This document shows positions 35,632-44,481 of a stretch of DNA of 64,000 nt, in pieces. The notes below the pieces were generated by a model. The model was not told where the DNA came from and searched no databases. It saw only the letters and a list, made by a program, of their open reading frames with translations. The stretch spans positions 36,729 through 100,728 of the forward strand of contig JBMNJC010000024.1 of NCBI GenBank assembly GCA_050951465.1, given 5' to 3'. Each line of letters starts with the position of its first letter. The stretch's first letter is position 1. Position numbers and translations under genes: made by a program. This DNA comes from JAAZHD01 sp012510895. GTDB lineage: Bacteria; Bacillota; Clostridia; Caldicoprobacterales; DTU083.

Positions 35632-35835
35632 ATGTACTTCAGCTATAAACCGCAAAATAGATATGATAAACCCATACAGCCCCCGGTCCAGCAGAATTTC
35701 ATGCTTGCAAGAGCCTATGTACCTGATCAGCAGTACTCAAAAACATTTTCACCGGAAGAAGCTCTTCATCAGGGAACATTGTTTCCAGAATTGGTAAACC
35801 CGTATAAGAAAATGGACAGGGAGAGATTGTTATGA
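35632..35835 (+). CDS. cotJA: Spore coat protein CotJA
   Basis: A 67-residue protein with the CotJA pattern: Tyr/Pro-rich start, QNFMLARAYVPDQQYSKTFSPEEALHQGTLFPELVNPY. CotJA is needed for assembly of CotJC into the inner spore coat in Bacillus. AAAGGAG precedes the ATG. It overlaps cotJB by four bases. The AT-rich 242-base region upstream must hold the promoter; I did not find a convincing sporulation-sigma match. Confidence 0.9.
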   Translation: MYFSYKPQNRYDKPIQPPVQQNFMLARAYVPDQQYSKTFSPEEALHQGTLFPELVNPYKKMDRERLL

Positions 35836-36095
35836 TGGAAAATCAAAAAGAGATGCTTTTAGATATGATCCGAGCCTATGAATTTGCAGCAGTAGAGTTA
35901 AATCTATACTTGGACAGTCATCCTGACAATCAGAAGGCGTTAAATGATTATAACATCCTTGTCAGTCAAATAGCAGCTTTAAAAGATGAGTATGAAAAAA
36001 TCTACGGACCTCTTTTAAATTTTGGGTTTGGAAAAAATGTCAGCAAAGAACGTTGGCAATGGCTGAATGACCCATGGCCATGGGAATATTTTTGA
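35832..36095 (+). CDS. cotJB: Spore coat protein CotJB
   Basis: An 87-residue protein with the CotJB pattern: helix ENQKEMLLDMIRAYEFAAVELNLYLDSHPDNQKAL and the terminal WQWLNDPWPWEYF. It starts at an ATG overlapping the cotJA stop with GGGAGAG in front. Confidence 0.92.
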   Translation: MMENQKEMLLDMIRAYEFAAVELNLYLDSHPDNQKALNDYNILVSQIAALKDEYEKIYGPLLNFGFGKNVSKERWQWLNDPWPWEYF

Positions 36096-36113
36096 GCATG
36101 GAGGTAATTGAAT

Positions 36114-36686
36114 ATGTGGATATATGAAAAAAAGTTACAGTATCCAGTTAAGATAAGAAAACCTAATCCAAAAATGGCTGCGGCAGTTTTAAGTCAGTAT
36201 GGAGGTCCCGACGGTGAATTAGCTGCATCATTAAGGTATATCTCTCAAAGACATCATATGCCTATTCCCGAAGCTAAGGGTATGTTGACAGATATTGGCA
36301 CTGAAGAACTAGCTCACTTTGAGATGGTTGGAGCCATGGTGCACCAGTTGATGAAGGGTGCTTCCATTGAAGAGATAAAGGCGGCTGGAGCTGAATCATG
36401 GTATACGGATCACGACAGGGCAACCTGGCCCGGTACCGGTACCGGTGTGCCCTTTACTGCAGCTTATATTATGTCTAAAGGTGATCCTATAGCAGATATG
36501 TATGAAAACATGGCAGCTGAACAAAAAGCTAGAGCAACTTACGAGCACTTAATCAATCTAGCTGATGACCCTGATGTAATTGATCCGCTTCGTTGGCTAA
36601 GAGAAAGAGAAGTTGTGCACTTTCAGCGTTTTGGTGAAATCTTGAATAAACTTTATGAATGGAAAGACAGTAAGAAATATTTTTAA
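36114..36686 (+). CDS. cotJC: CotJC manganese catalase-type coat protein
   Basis: A 190-residue manganese-catalase-like protein. Metal ligands of the dimanganese type are visible in DGELAASLRYISQRH, GTEELAHFEMVGAM and REREVVHFQRFGE, with AAEQKARATYEHL between. The conserved WPGTGTGVPFTAAYI is present. It is a structural coat component with probable peroxide-destroying activity. The ATG at 36114 follows GGAGGT; a TTG two codons earlier is less likely. It ends the cotJ operon. Confidence 0.93.
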   Translation: MWIYEKKLQYPVKIRKPNPKMAAAVLSQYGGPDGELAASLRYISQRHHMPIPEAKGMLTDIGTEELAHFEMVGAMVHQLMKGASIEEIKAAGAESWYTDHDRATWPGTGTGVPFTAAYIMSKGDPIADMYENMAAEQKARATYEHLINLADDPDVIDPLRWLREREVVHFQRFGEILNKLYEWKDSKKYF

Positions 36687-36725
36687 AAGTCTGTTTAAAT
36701 GTTATGAACCCATTACTAATAATAA

Positions 36726-36770
36726 AAAACCATCTTGGCGGATATTAGCATAAACCGCTAAGATGGTTTT
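36726..36770. terminator. Bidirectional terminator between cotJC and tRNA-Leu(GAG)
   Basis: AAAACCATCTTGGCGG and CCGCTAAGATGGTTTT arms around 13 bases, with T-runs on both strands. The tRNA CCA end begins at the last base of the stem. Confidence 0.9.
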
Positions 36771-36855
36771 GGTGCGGAAGAAGGGACTTGAACCCTTACG
36801 AGCATTGCCCACTACCCCCTCAAGATAGCGCGTCTGCCTGTTCCGCCACTTCCGC
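36770..36855 (-). tRNA. tRNA-Leu (anticodon GAG), CCA encoded
   Basis: Class II tRNA with acceptor GCGGAAG/CTTCCGC, A at the discriminator position and genomic CCA. The anticodon arm is CTATC-TTGAGGG-GGTAG, giving GAG, and a long variable arm follows (GTGGGCAATGCTCGT). The T arm AGGG-TTCAAGT-CCCT is intact. Confidence 0.95.
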
Positions 36856-36905
36856 ATTAATCTTAAAACTTATTTCTTTAGTTACACAAATAAACTGCAA
36901 GTATT

Positions 36906-36934
36906 ATTATAACCATGCTCATTATTCTTGTCAA
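36906..36934 (-). promoter_or_regulatory. Consensus sigma-A promoter of tRNA-Leu(GAG)
   Basis: TTGACA (36934-36929), 17-base spacer, TATAAT (36911-36906), both perfect hexamers. Its -35 directly abuts the target duplication of IS1202-like copy 1. Confidence 0.92.
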
Positions 36935-36951
36935 CCTAAAAAACAAATTTC
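36935..36951 (+). repeat. 17-bp target duplication, left of IS copy 1
   Basis: CCTAAAAAACAAATTTC, repeated perfectly at 38762-38778 on the other side of the element. Confidence 0.93.
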
Positions 36952-37026
36952 TGTAGTTATTCTATGATAATGTCATGTTGAATTTATTCTGATAAAATGT
37001 CATGTATGCGAAAGGAGATATTCAAC

Positions 37027-38370
37027 ATGACTCAAAAAGAGATAACCAGGCTCAGAGTCATTAATCAAACTATCGATAAGGTAATAACCATCCGAGAGGC
37101 TGCCGAGCTTTTAAACCTCAGTGAACGCCAAGTAATACGATTAAAAGGAGGAGTTATTCAAGAAGGAGCTGCGTTCATCATCCATAAAAATAGAGGTCGT
37201 AAACCAAAGCATGCTGTACCGGATAAAACCAGAGATTCTATCATCGAGCTTAAGCAGACTAAGTATGAAGAAGCCAATTTTAATCACTTTCAGGAACTTC
37301 TTGAAAAGTACGAGGAGATCCAAGTAAGTTACTCTACAGTGCATAGGGTTTTAATAGAAGCAGGTATCAAGAGCCCCAAAAGTCATCGTAAACGTAAGGC
37401 GCATCATAGGAGGAAAAGAAAGCCTCAAAAAGGTATGTTGGTTCAAATTGATGCATCTCCCCATGAATGGATTATTGGCGAAGAATGCTTTGACCTTCAT
37501 GGTGCCATAGATGATGCTACAGGCGAGATTCTTGCCCTTTACTTTACTCCCAATGAGTGTATGGAAGGATACTTTGAAATTGTAAGACAAGTAGTTACGA
37601 ATCACGGTATTCCAACCAGCCTCTACTGCGATCGCCATACTATATTTGTCTCTCCCAATGATGGCAAGTTATCTATTGAAGAACAATTAGATGGCAAAGT
37701 AGTTAACCTCACCCAATTTGGTAGAGCCATGGAGGAGCTGGGCATTAATATTATTAAAGCTAGTTCCCCCCAAGCCAAAGGCCGTATTGAAAGGCTATGG
37801 GGCACTCTCCAAAGCAGGCTTCCTGTTGAGTTCAAGATCCATGGTATCACTACCATGGAAGCTGCAAATGCCTTCTTAGCAGCGTTTATTGATGAATATA
37901 ACAAGAAATTCGGAGTGGAACCAGAAGATCCCACGCCAGCCTTTAGAGCCTTGGAGCCAAGCATCAATCTTGACTATATTCTTTGTATAAAAGAGGAGCG
38001 CACCATTATCGAGAGTTCAGCTTTCTCATACAAAGGCCAATATTATCAGCTCGCTAAAAACGGTGAAAAAGCAGCTGCCATGCCAAAGGCCAAACTTACC
38101 GTTTTAAGCAGCTCCAAAATCGGTGTAAAAGCTATTTATGCCGATGTTGTATATGACACCAAGGCACTGGCTGAACGTCCTAAAAAGGCCGTTGCAGGTT
38201 CTTCTAAGTCACAAGGCCGAGAACAATGCCGTAAAAGAGTTAGACCTGCATATGACCACCCATGGCGCCAATCGCCAGATAAAAAACCCATGCTCTCGTA
38301 TGAGGAAACGGATACTGAAATCATTGAAATGCTAAATGATTTATTCAGTTCCACCAGAGCATGGGCCTAA
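37027..38370 (+). CDS. IS1202-like DDE (rve-type) transposase, copy 1
   Basis: A 447-residue integrase-type transposase with an N-terminal helix-turn-helix (IREAAELLNLSERQVIRLKGG), an rve catalytic core and a C-terminal tail. The DDE residues appear as Asp in MLVQIDASPHEW, Asp in YCDRHTIF and Glu in AKGRIERLWGTLQSR. The ATG at 37027 follows AAAGGAG at nine bases; the frame extends 10 codons upstream without a better start. The protein is identical to copy 2, so at least one recent transposition has occurred. Confidence 0.93.
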   Translation: MTQKEITRLRVINQTIDKVITIREAAELLNLSERQVIRLKGGVIQEGAAFIIHKNRGRKPKHAVPDKTRDSIIELKQTKYEEANFNHFQELLEKYEEIQVSYSTVHRVLIEAGIKSPKSHRKRKAHHRRKRKPQKGMLVQIDASPHEWIIGEECFDLHGAIDDATGEILALYFTPNECMEGYFEIVRQVVTNHGIPTSLYCDRHTIFVSPNDGKLSIEEQLDGKVVNLTQFGRAMEELGINIIKASSPQAKGRIERLWGTLQSRLPVEFKIHGITTMEAANAFLAAFIDEYNKKFGVEPEDPTPAFRALEPSINLDYILCIKEERTIIESSAFSYKGQYYQLAKNGEKAAAMPKAKLTVLSSSKIGVKAIYADVVYDTKALAERPKKAVAGSSKSQGREQCRKRVRPAYDHPWRQSPDKKPMLSYEETDTEIIEMLNDLFSSTRAWA

Positions 38371-38691
38371 ACCATAATACTATCATACCCTTTTACCCCC
38401 ATTTGTTGCAAGGGCTTGTTTCGCCATGCTCTTTTTTATCGCTTAAATGCGAAAAGCTTGCTTTTTTAGCTGATTCCCGAGGCGCCTTTATCTGAAAATG
38501 CTCGTTGTTAGCGGCCGCCATGCTATACTGGTAATTCCGGGGGGTATGGATATGTGTTCTAGCTTGCTTTCTCCCTTCATCCCTCGGCAAGTAAGCCCTC
38601 AGCATGGCGGAATGAGTATGTCAAGGATAAGCCACGCTTTTGGCCCTTGACATGCTCATTAGCGATGTAGATTTTACTTAGTATATTTTTT
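38371..38691 (+). ncRNA. Conserved structured non-coding tail of IS copy 1 (candidate RNA)
   Basis: After the transposase stop there is no open frame shared with copy 3, yet structure is conserved. An outer stem CCGCCATGCT/AGCATGGCGG (38515-38610) encloses a CTTTCTCCCTTCATCCCTCGG strand that pairs with a CCGGGGGG-type strand. It is followed by a long hairpin with arms AATGAGTATGTCAAGG and CCTTGACATGCTCATT (38611-38660). Whether it is transcribed is unknown; the call rests on structure and conservation. Confidence 0.5.
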
Positions 38692-38761
38692 GGTGTAAAG
38701 GTGACATTTTCACTGATTAAAACCACTCGCTTTTAGGTGACATTTTCATAGATTATTGACA

Positions 38762-38778
38762 CCTAAAAAACAAATTTC
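38762..38778 (+). repeat. 17-bp target duplication, right of IS copy 1
   Basis: Perfect copy of 36935-36951. Confidence 0.93.
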
Positions 38779-38802
38779 GCAGTTTTGCTGATTGCTTTCT
38801 GC

Positions 38803-40491
38803 TTATTGTATCAGAAACCAACTTTCAATATCTTTATATATATCAAAATTAATTAGCCGATCAATACCGCGGACTCTGGTATCGGTCAGCAAGGTACCTG
38901 TTTTGAAGTACAGGCTGATAATAGGAAGTTCATTTGTTATATGTTCCTGAATCCTTTGATATGCCTTTAGCCTTTCTTCCTCTGTAAATGATCTTGAAGC
39001 ATTATCAAGTAATCTGTCCAGCTCTGAACTTTTGTATCTGATAAAATTATTTAATCCCTTTCCTATTTCATCAGAATGGAACAAGAATCTTAAATCATTA
39101 GCAGGATGCATGTTGTAACCCGTCAGAATTACATCAAACTCTCCATTTGGAATTTTCTCTTCAAGGATAATATCCCACGGTTCAATTTCTACATTAACCT
39201 GAAAACCCAATAAACTTAATTGATTAGATATTAATTCCGCCACATCTCTCCTGGAATTATTCTCTTCATTAGTAAGAAGGGAAAAGGACAAATCAACCTT
39301 CTTGCCGTCAATATGCTTATCTAAAACACCATCTGCATCAGAATCTTTCCATCCAGCATCATATAAAAGTTTTCGCGCTTTATCTACCTCAAAATCATAA
39401 ATACGGTAATTACTGTCATATAACCAGCTAGTTGACGGAATAGGTACATCGACTGTTTCAGCATTGTTAATATAAACTTTGGATATTATATCCTTTCGAT
39501 CTATTGCATAAGCCATTGCATGTTTTATGGTTTTATCCTGAAATAAACTCTTACTATTGTTTAATGCCAAAAATTCAAATTCTGTAGTAAGATACTTATG
39601 ATATTCAACATTGTTACGATTCCATACAGTGTTTGCATAGATTACCATCGTATCAACCAAATCAACTTGACCTTCTAAGAAAGCAGTTCTGGAGGCGTCA
39701 TTATTCTCATATACTTTTGCCAATATAGAATCTATATACAATTCACCGCCCCACCAGCTCTCATTGCGTATTAGTCTGATTGTATTTTCATTTCCATCAT
39801 AGTGAGCAATATCTATTTTATAAGGACCGGTTCCTATTGGGATAAAATCTTCATTTTCGTGCATTATTAGTATATTTTCAATTGATTGGTATATATCCTT
39901 CGAAAGTACCGGAAAAGTAAAAATATCCAAAATATGATAAGTCGGCTGCCCCAGACGTATATATACGGTATAAGGATCTTCATTACGAAGACCGTATTCA
40001 ACAATATTTATATTTTCAAAAATATCAAACTGATAAAAAGATTTAACCAATCCGCTTTGCAAAGCCTCTAAAGTAAATAATATATCATTGCCGTCTAATT
40101 CTTCGCCGTTGTGCCATTTAACACCTTTCCGCACCTTGAATATCCACAATCTCCCATCGGATGAGACTTCCCAATCAGAGAATAATGACGGTGTTGGTTT
40201 GCCACTGGCATCATAAGTAATAGGACTTTCATATATTAGTTTTAAAAAGTTCAGGGTATCTCTAGACTCTGTTAATAAAGGGTTTAACGTATCCGGCGCA
40301 GTAAGTGCTATCCGGAGCTCACCTCCTTTTTCTGGTAAAAAATGTGTTTTATTTGGTTGTACTGTAGAATCAAGGACAGTCTTATCCTCCTTAATTTGAT
40401 GGCTTTCAGGTATTGTCGCTAATCCGCAGCCAGAAATAAAAACTACTATGCATAAAATGTATAATAAAATATAATATTTCTTCATATGCAT
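38803..40491 (-). CDS. Oligopeptide/dipeptide ABC transporter substrate-binding lipoprotein (family 5)
   Basis: A lipoprotein signal with lipobox FISGC (Cys22) precedes a family-5 solute-binding protein of 562 residues. Typical segments are LRIALTAPDTLNPLLTESRD, SDGRLWIFKVRKGVKWHNGEELDGNDILFTLEAL, IPIGTGPYKI, KHAMAYAIDRKDII and AGWKDSDADGVLDK. It delivers peptides (or other family-5 ligands such as nickel or opines) to an ABC permease. No permease or ATPase genes adjoin it, so it is an orphan receptor or its partners are elsewhere. It is followed, past 24 bases, by IS copy 1. Confidence 0.88.
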   Translation of the reverse strand: MHMKKYYILLYILCIVVFISGCGLATIPESHQIKEDKTVLDSTVQPNKTHFLPEKGGELRIALTAPDTLNPLLTESRDTLNFLKLIYESPITYDASGKPTPSLFSDWEVSSDGRLWIFKVRKGVKWHNGEELDGNDILFTLEALQSGLVKSFYQFDIFENINIVEYGLRNEDPYTVYIRLGQPTYHILDIFTFPVLSKDIYQSIENILIMHENEDFIPIGTGPYKIDIAHYDGNENTIRLIRNESWWGGELYIDSILAKVYENNDASRTAFLEGQVDLVDTMVIYANTVWNRNNVEYHKYLTTEFEFLALNNSKSLFQDKTIKHAMAYAIDRKDIISKVYINNAETVDVPIPSTSWLYDSNYRIYDFEVDKARKLLYDAGWKDSDADGVLDKHIDGKKVDLSFSLLTNEENNSRRDVAELISNQLSLLGFQVNVEIEPWDIILEEKIPNGEFDVILTGYNMHPANDLRFLFHSDEIGKGLNNFIRYKSSELDRLLDNASRSFTEEERLKAYQRIQEHITNELPIISLYFKTGTLLTDTRVRGIDRLINFDIYKDIESWFLIQ

Positions 40492-40508
40492 TAAAACCCT
40501 TTCCAGTT

Positions 40509-41081
40509 CTATAAAGCTGGATAAATATCTTTATAAATTTTATAGAATTCCAATACTTTCTTAACATAGTTACGTGTTTCTAAAAAGGGGATATAATCCA
40601 GCTTTTCTCCATTTGAGCTGTAATCATGATTGTTAAGCCATTTCTGAACATTTCCTATACCTCCGTTATAAGAAGCTAGAACCAGCTCTATATTATCCTG
40701 AAACTGTGATGACAGAAAACTGAGATACCAACATCCCATTTTAATATTTACTTCTGGATCAAACAAAAGGCTATCTTTATAATCAGATAAATCCATTTTT
40801 TCAGCAATCCATTCCCCGGTACTGGGAAGTATCTGCATAAGCCCTTTAGCATCATTATTGGATTGGGCATCAGGTTTAAAACTGCTCTCTACCATTATCA
40901 CAGCTGCTACTAAATGAGGATCTACGGAGTATTCCATGGCATAGCGTCGTATTAAACTCTCATATTCCAAAGGGTATATGTTGGTCTTCAACCAAGTGCT
41001 GTTACTGACGATAATCACTAAAAGCAAAAAAAGAAGAATCAAAATTACTGACTTATTTTTTCTCCTTCTCGGTTTTGTCAT
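40509..41081 (-). CDS. Membrane-anchored lytic transglycosylase (SLT domain)
   Basis: A basic start (TKPRRRKNKS), one membrane segment (VILILLFLLLVIIV) and an SLT domain with the catalytic Glu in VAAVIMVESSFKPDA and the motifs AKGLMQILPST and VLASYNGGIGNVQKWL. It cleaves peptidoglycan glycan strands with anhydro-muramic acid formation. The ATG at 41081 follows GGAGGCAAC and overlaps the end of coaE by 29 bases; coaE-SLT adjacency is common in clostridia. Confidence 0.9.
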   Translation of the reverse strand: MTKPRRRKNKSVILILLFLLLVIIVSNSTWLKTNIYPLEYESLIRRYAMEYSVDPHLVAAVIMVESSFKPDAQSNNDAKGLMQILPSTGEWIAEKMDLSDYKDSLLFDPEVNIKMGCWYLSFLSSQFQDNIELVLASYNGGIGNVQKWLNNHDYSSNGEKLDYIPFLETRNYVKKVLEFYKIYKDIYPAL

Positions 41082-41682
41082 GCTGTTGCCTCCGAATTTC
41101 ACATATAAGCTTCTTAACCTGATTCAAAGTTTCTTCTATTGTACCTGAATTATCAATCACCCGATCTGCTAAATTCCGCTTTGCTTCTATATCCATCTGA
41201 CTTCGTATCCGGAGGATTGCTTCTTTTCGTGATAAGGCATTTCTTTTCATTAATCTTTCTATCTGTAATTCTTCGGGTATTGCTACAACCCACACCTCAT
41301 CCATTAAGCAATCCCAGCCGGATTCATACAACAAAGGCACATCCATAACAACCAAGTCCGACGATTTTTCTTTTTTAATTTTTTCTAATATTCTCAGCAT
41401 TTCCTGCTTAACCAAGGGATGTGTTATTTCGTTTAACTTCTCTCTTGCTTTATCATCTGAGAATATTAGATTTCCCAAAGATTTTCTATCCAGTTCGCCG
41501 TCCGACCGAAGGTATTCATCCCCAAAAGTCTCATAAACAGCTTTCCAGACCAGGTTGCCTTTCTTAGATAACAGTCCATAAACAGCATCTGCGTCTATTA
41601 CGGGAACTCCCAACTCCCTTAATGCGTTAGAAACTGTTGTTTTACCAGTAGCAATACCACCTGTCAGTCCAATTATTTTCAT
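41053..41682 (-). CDS. coaE: Dephospho-CoA kinase
   Basis: CoaE performs the last step of CoA synthesis, phosphorylating dephospho-CoA. A P-loop GGIATGKT near the start, DADAVYGLL, the lid region RNALSRKEAILRI and ADRVIDNSGTIEET near the end are all present. The Met at 41682 (KIIGLTGG) follows AAAGGTG; a GTG three codons earlier is also in frame. It lies 16 bases after polA. Confidence 0.94.
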   Translation of the reverse strand: MKIIGLTGGIATGKTTVSNALRELGVPVIDADAVYGLLSKKGNLVWKAVYETFGDEYLRSDGELDRKSLGNLIFSDDKAREKLNEITHPLVKQEMLRILEKIKKEKSSDLVVMDVPLLYESGWDCLMDEVWVVAIPEELQIERLMKRNALSRKEAILRIRSQMDIEAKRNLADRVIDNSGTIEETLNQVKKLICEIRRQQHDKTEKEKK

Positions 41683-41698
41683 AAAATTCACCTTTTAC

Positions 41699-44290
41699 CT
41701 ATTTAACATCATACCAATTTTCACCAACTTTAATGTCTACTACAAGAGGTACGGATAATTCTACAGCATTTTCCATTTGTTCTTTTAAGAGAACATAAAC
41801 TTCTTCCAGTTCTGTTTTACAAGCATCAACAATTAATTCATCATGTACCTGTAAAATTAATTTAGATAATAAATTTTTCCTCTCTAATTCTCTGTGTACC
41901 TTTATCATTGCTATCTTTATTATATCTGCTGCTGTACCTTGAATAGGTGTGTTCAATGCAATCCGTTCTCCGAAGCTTCGTGTATTGTAATTCCTGGAAG
42001 CCAGCTCCGGAATATCCCTTCTTCTATTGAAAAGAGTCGTTACATATCCTTTTTCCTTGCCTTCCTTTATTATTCGACTCATATATCTTGCCACTAAAGG
42101 GAAGCGATGTAAATAGTTTTCTATATATTTTTTCGCTTCAGCTCTGGATATACCCAAACTCTTAGCAAGGCCAAAATCACTGATTCCGTAAATAATACCA
42201 AAGTTAACGGCTTTTGCCTTGTTTCTCTGTTCATCATCAACTTTTTCCAATGGTATGTCAAATATTTCAGAGGCAGTACGACGATGAATATCTTCATTCA
42301 TTTGGAACGATTCTATCAAACTCGGATCTTCTGATATATGAGCTAATACCCTTAATTCAATTTGAGAATAATCTGCATCTACTAATACATGATTTTTATC
42401 ACTAGCTGTAAATACCTTCCGTATTCTTCTTCCTATTTCCATTTTGACTGGAATATTCTGAAGATTCGGATCCGAGCTGCTAATTCTACCGGTTGCTGCT
42501 ACAGTCTGATGAAAACTAGAATGTATTTTTCCGTCTTTAACATTTATTAGCGGCAATAATCCATCAATATATGTAGTTTTTAGTTTCATTACCTGTCGAT
42601 AGTCCATTATTAATTCAATAATTGGATGCATGCCCTGTAATTTTTCTAATACTTCTATATCTGTTGAATATCCGGTTTTAGTTCTCTTTTGAACAGGCAA
42701 GCCTAGTTTGTCAAACAAAATCTCACCCAACTGTTTTGGGGAATTGATGTTAAATGGTTCACCAGCCAAGTCTATTATAGCTTTGGACAGATTTTCAGCT
42801 TCTTTAGTGAATTCCATATCCAATTGCTGAAGCATATTTTTATCTACACGGAATCCTTCCTTCTCCATGTCATATAAAACCCGTATAATAGGATGTTCTA
42901 CTTTATTATACAATTCGTCCATACCTTTAGATTTTAAATTATTTTTTATGATACGGGATAATGACAGAAGATCTGCTGCGTCTGCTTTCTGAACATCTAT
43001 ATCAGCATAATCGTAAAGAAGTTGCTCCAGCTCATATTTATTTCTGTTGGGATCCAACAGATAGGCACCAATCTTTGTATCAAAAGCCAGCCCTTCTAAT
43101 TTCATTACCAACTTATCTAACCAATGCAATAATTGCTTGGAATCATTTCCAACTTTATAAATATTCTTATTTTCAATAAAGGGACGGAGAGCTTCACAAA
43201 CCTCTTCTTGTTTTAACCCTTCTCCAATTAAATTATCTTTCAGGCGGATTCGATATACCTTGTCAGCCGTCCAGGCTATGCTTATTTCATCAAAATGAAA
43301 TAAAAAAGCTGCTTCTTTCTGAGTCATAAGCTCCTTCATCATCATTCTCAAGTCATTCATATGCTGGATTTCTATTATAGTTTTATTTCTTTCGTTTGAC
43401 TTCTCTTTTTCTAATGTATTTAATTGTGAAAAGCCTAACCTGTCTAAAATTGTATGCAACTCTAACTCCGCTAACATCTGCTTTAACAATGGAGTATTAG
43501 CAATCTTTACAGGCTTTGTAAGTAAAGAGCAATCGATGGGAGCATCACAACGAATAGTAGCCAGATCTCTGCTCAGAAGCGCATGTTGACGATAAATAAT
43601 CAGATTCTCCTTTATTTTTTTACTTTTGATATTATCAACGTTGCTTAAGATATTTTCTAAAGTATTATATTCTTTTAATAGCTTAATAGCAGTTTTAGGA
43701 CCTATGCCAGGTACGCCGGGAATATTATCGGAATTGTCCCCCATCAGGCCTTTCATATCAATGAGTTGGTCTGGTGTTAATCCATATTCCTGCACAATTG
43801 CATTCAAATCATATGTATCAATAACAGAAATACCCTTTTTGGTCATAAGTACTTCAGTGTTTTTAGATACCAGCTGTAAAGCATCTCTGTCTCCTGTTAC
43901 CAAAACAACCTTCTGTCCTGAATTCCCACAGACATAAGAAATTGTACCTAATATATCATCTGCCTCATAACCATCTGCTTCATAAATAGGTATATTCATG
44001 GCAGTCAGAACTTTTCGAGTTAAATCAAACTGCGGCAACAGTTCCTCCGGAGCTTTCTGACGAGTTCCCTTATATTCTTTATATACCAAGTGACGAAACG
44101 TAGGAGTCTCTTTATCAAATGCAACTGCCACAGAATAAGGATTATAATCTTGCAATATTTTTAAAAACATGTTCAGAAAACCATACACTGCATTTGTAAA
44201 CACACCTTCTCTATTTGACAAAATCGGAATCGCATAAAAAGCTCTATGCAACAGACTATTTCCATCTATTGCCATAATCGTTCTTTTCAT
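41699..44290 (-). CDS. polA: DNA polymerase I
   Basis: An 863-residue PolA. The N-terminal 5'-3' exonuclease (DGNSLLHRAFYAIP, VTGDRDALQLVS, GDNSDNIPGVPGIGPKTA) covers about 1-290. A central exonuclease-like domain lacks the DxE metal-binding residues (AAFLFHFDEISIAW), so proofreading is probably absent as in many Firmicutes. The C-terminal polymerase has DADYSQIELRVLAHIS, RNKAKAVNFGIIYGIS and QVHDELIVDA. It fills gaps after Okazaki primer removal and in excision repair. polA-coaE-SLT is one operon. Confidence 0.96.
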   Translation of the reverse strand: MKRTIMAIDGNSLLHRAFYAIPILSNREGVFTNAVYGFLNMFLKILQDYNPYSVAVAFDKETPTFRHLVYKEYKGTRQKAPEELLPQFDLTRKVLTAMNIPIYEADGYEADDILGTISYVCGNSGQKVVLVTGDRDALQLVSKNTEVLMTKKGISVIDTYDLNAIVQEYGLTPDQLIDMKGLMGDNSDNIPGVPGIGPKTAIKLLKEYNTLENILSNVDNIKSKKIKENLIIYRQHALLSRDLATIRCDAPIDCSLLTKPVKIANTPLLKQMLAELELHTILDRLGFSQLNTLEKEKSNERNKTIIEIQHMNDLRMMMKELMTQKEAAFLFHFDEISIAWTADKVYRIRLKDNLIGEGLKQEEVCEALRPFIENKNIYKVGNDSKQLLHWLDKLVMKLEGLAFDTKIGAYLLDPNRNKYELEQLLYDYADIDVQKADAADLLSLSRIIKNNLKSKGMDELYNKVEHPIIRVLYDMEKEGFRVDKNMLQQLDMEFTKEAENLSKAIIDLAGEPFNINSPKQLGEILFDKLGLPVQKRTKTGYSTDIEVLEKLQGMHPIIELIMDYRQVMKLKTTYIDGLLPLINVKDGKIHSSFHQTVAATGRISSSDPNLQNIPVKMEIGRRIRKVFTASDKNHVLVDADYSQIELRVLAHISEDPSLIESFQMNEDIHRRTASEIFDIPLEKVDDEQRNKAKAVNFGIIYGISDFGLAKSLGISRAEAKKYIENYLHRFPLVARYMSRIIKEGKEKGYVTTLFNRRRDIPELASRNYNTRSFGERIALNTPIQGTAADIIKIAMIKVHRELERKNLLSKLILQVHDELIVDACKTELEEVYVLLKEQMENAVELSVPLVVDIKVGENWYDVK

Positions 44291-44456
44291 TTTTTCACCT
44301 TATTCCTATATGATTCATCTACATACATTGACTTTATCATAATTATTATAGTATGACAATGAAGTGATTTAACAATACATTAGCAGATACATTTTTTACA
44401 TATTTTTCAATAACTGAAATTACAAATTACAAAGTACATGTCAGAGTATATATATT

Positions 44457-44481
44457 AAAAGTGAAGCACAGCCTCACTTTT
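44457..44481 (-). terminator. Terminator after the anti-sigma-like gene
   Basis: AAAAGTGA/TCACTTTT stem overlapping the stop codon of the gene at 44474-45100, with a TTTTAATATA tail on the minus strand. Confidence 0.7.

Larger units (their letters stand above)
36952..38761 (+). mobile_element. IS1202-like insertion sequence, copy 1
   Basis: A 1,810-bp element with TGT...ACA ends and imperfect terminal inverted repeats (19 of the first 26 bases match). Two AATGTCAT-type motifs lie near the left end and two GGTGACATT motifs near the right end, likely transposase-binding sites. A 17-bp target duplication flanks it. One transposase is followed by 391 bases of non-coding tail. The transposase type, size and long duplication fit the IS1202 group (formerly ISNCY) as I recall it. 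Confidence 0.9.

Noticed and set aside
38393..38605. 70-codon open frame inside the tail of IS copy 1, repeated in copy 2 at 46380-46592
   Set aside because: It overlaps the conserved hairpins, has no ribosome binding site and is not preserved in copy 3, while the pairing arms are. Copies 1 and 2 share it only because they are identical.
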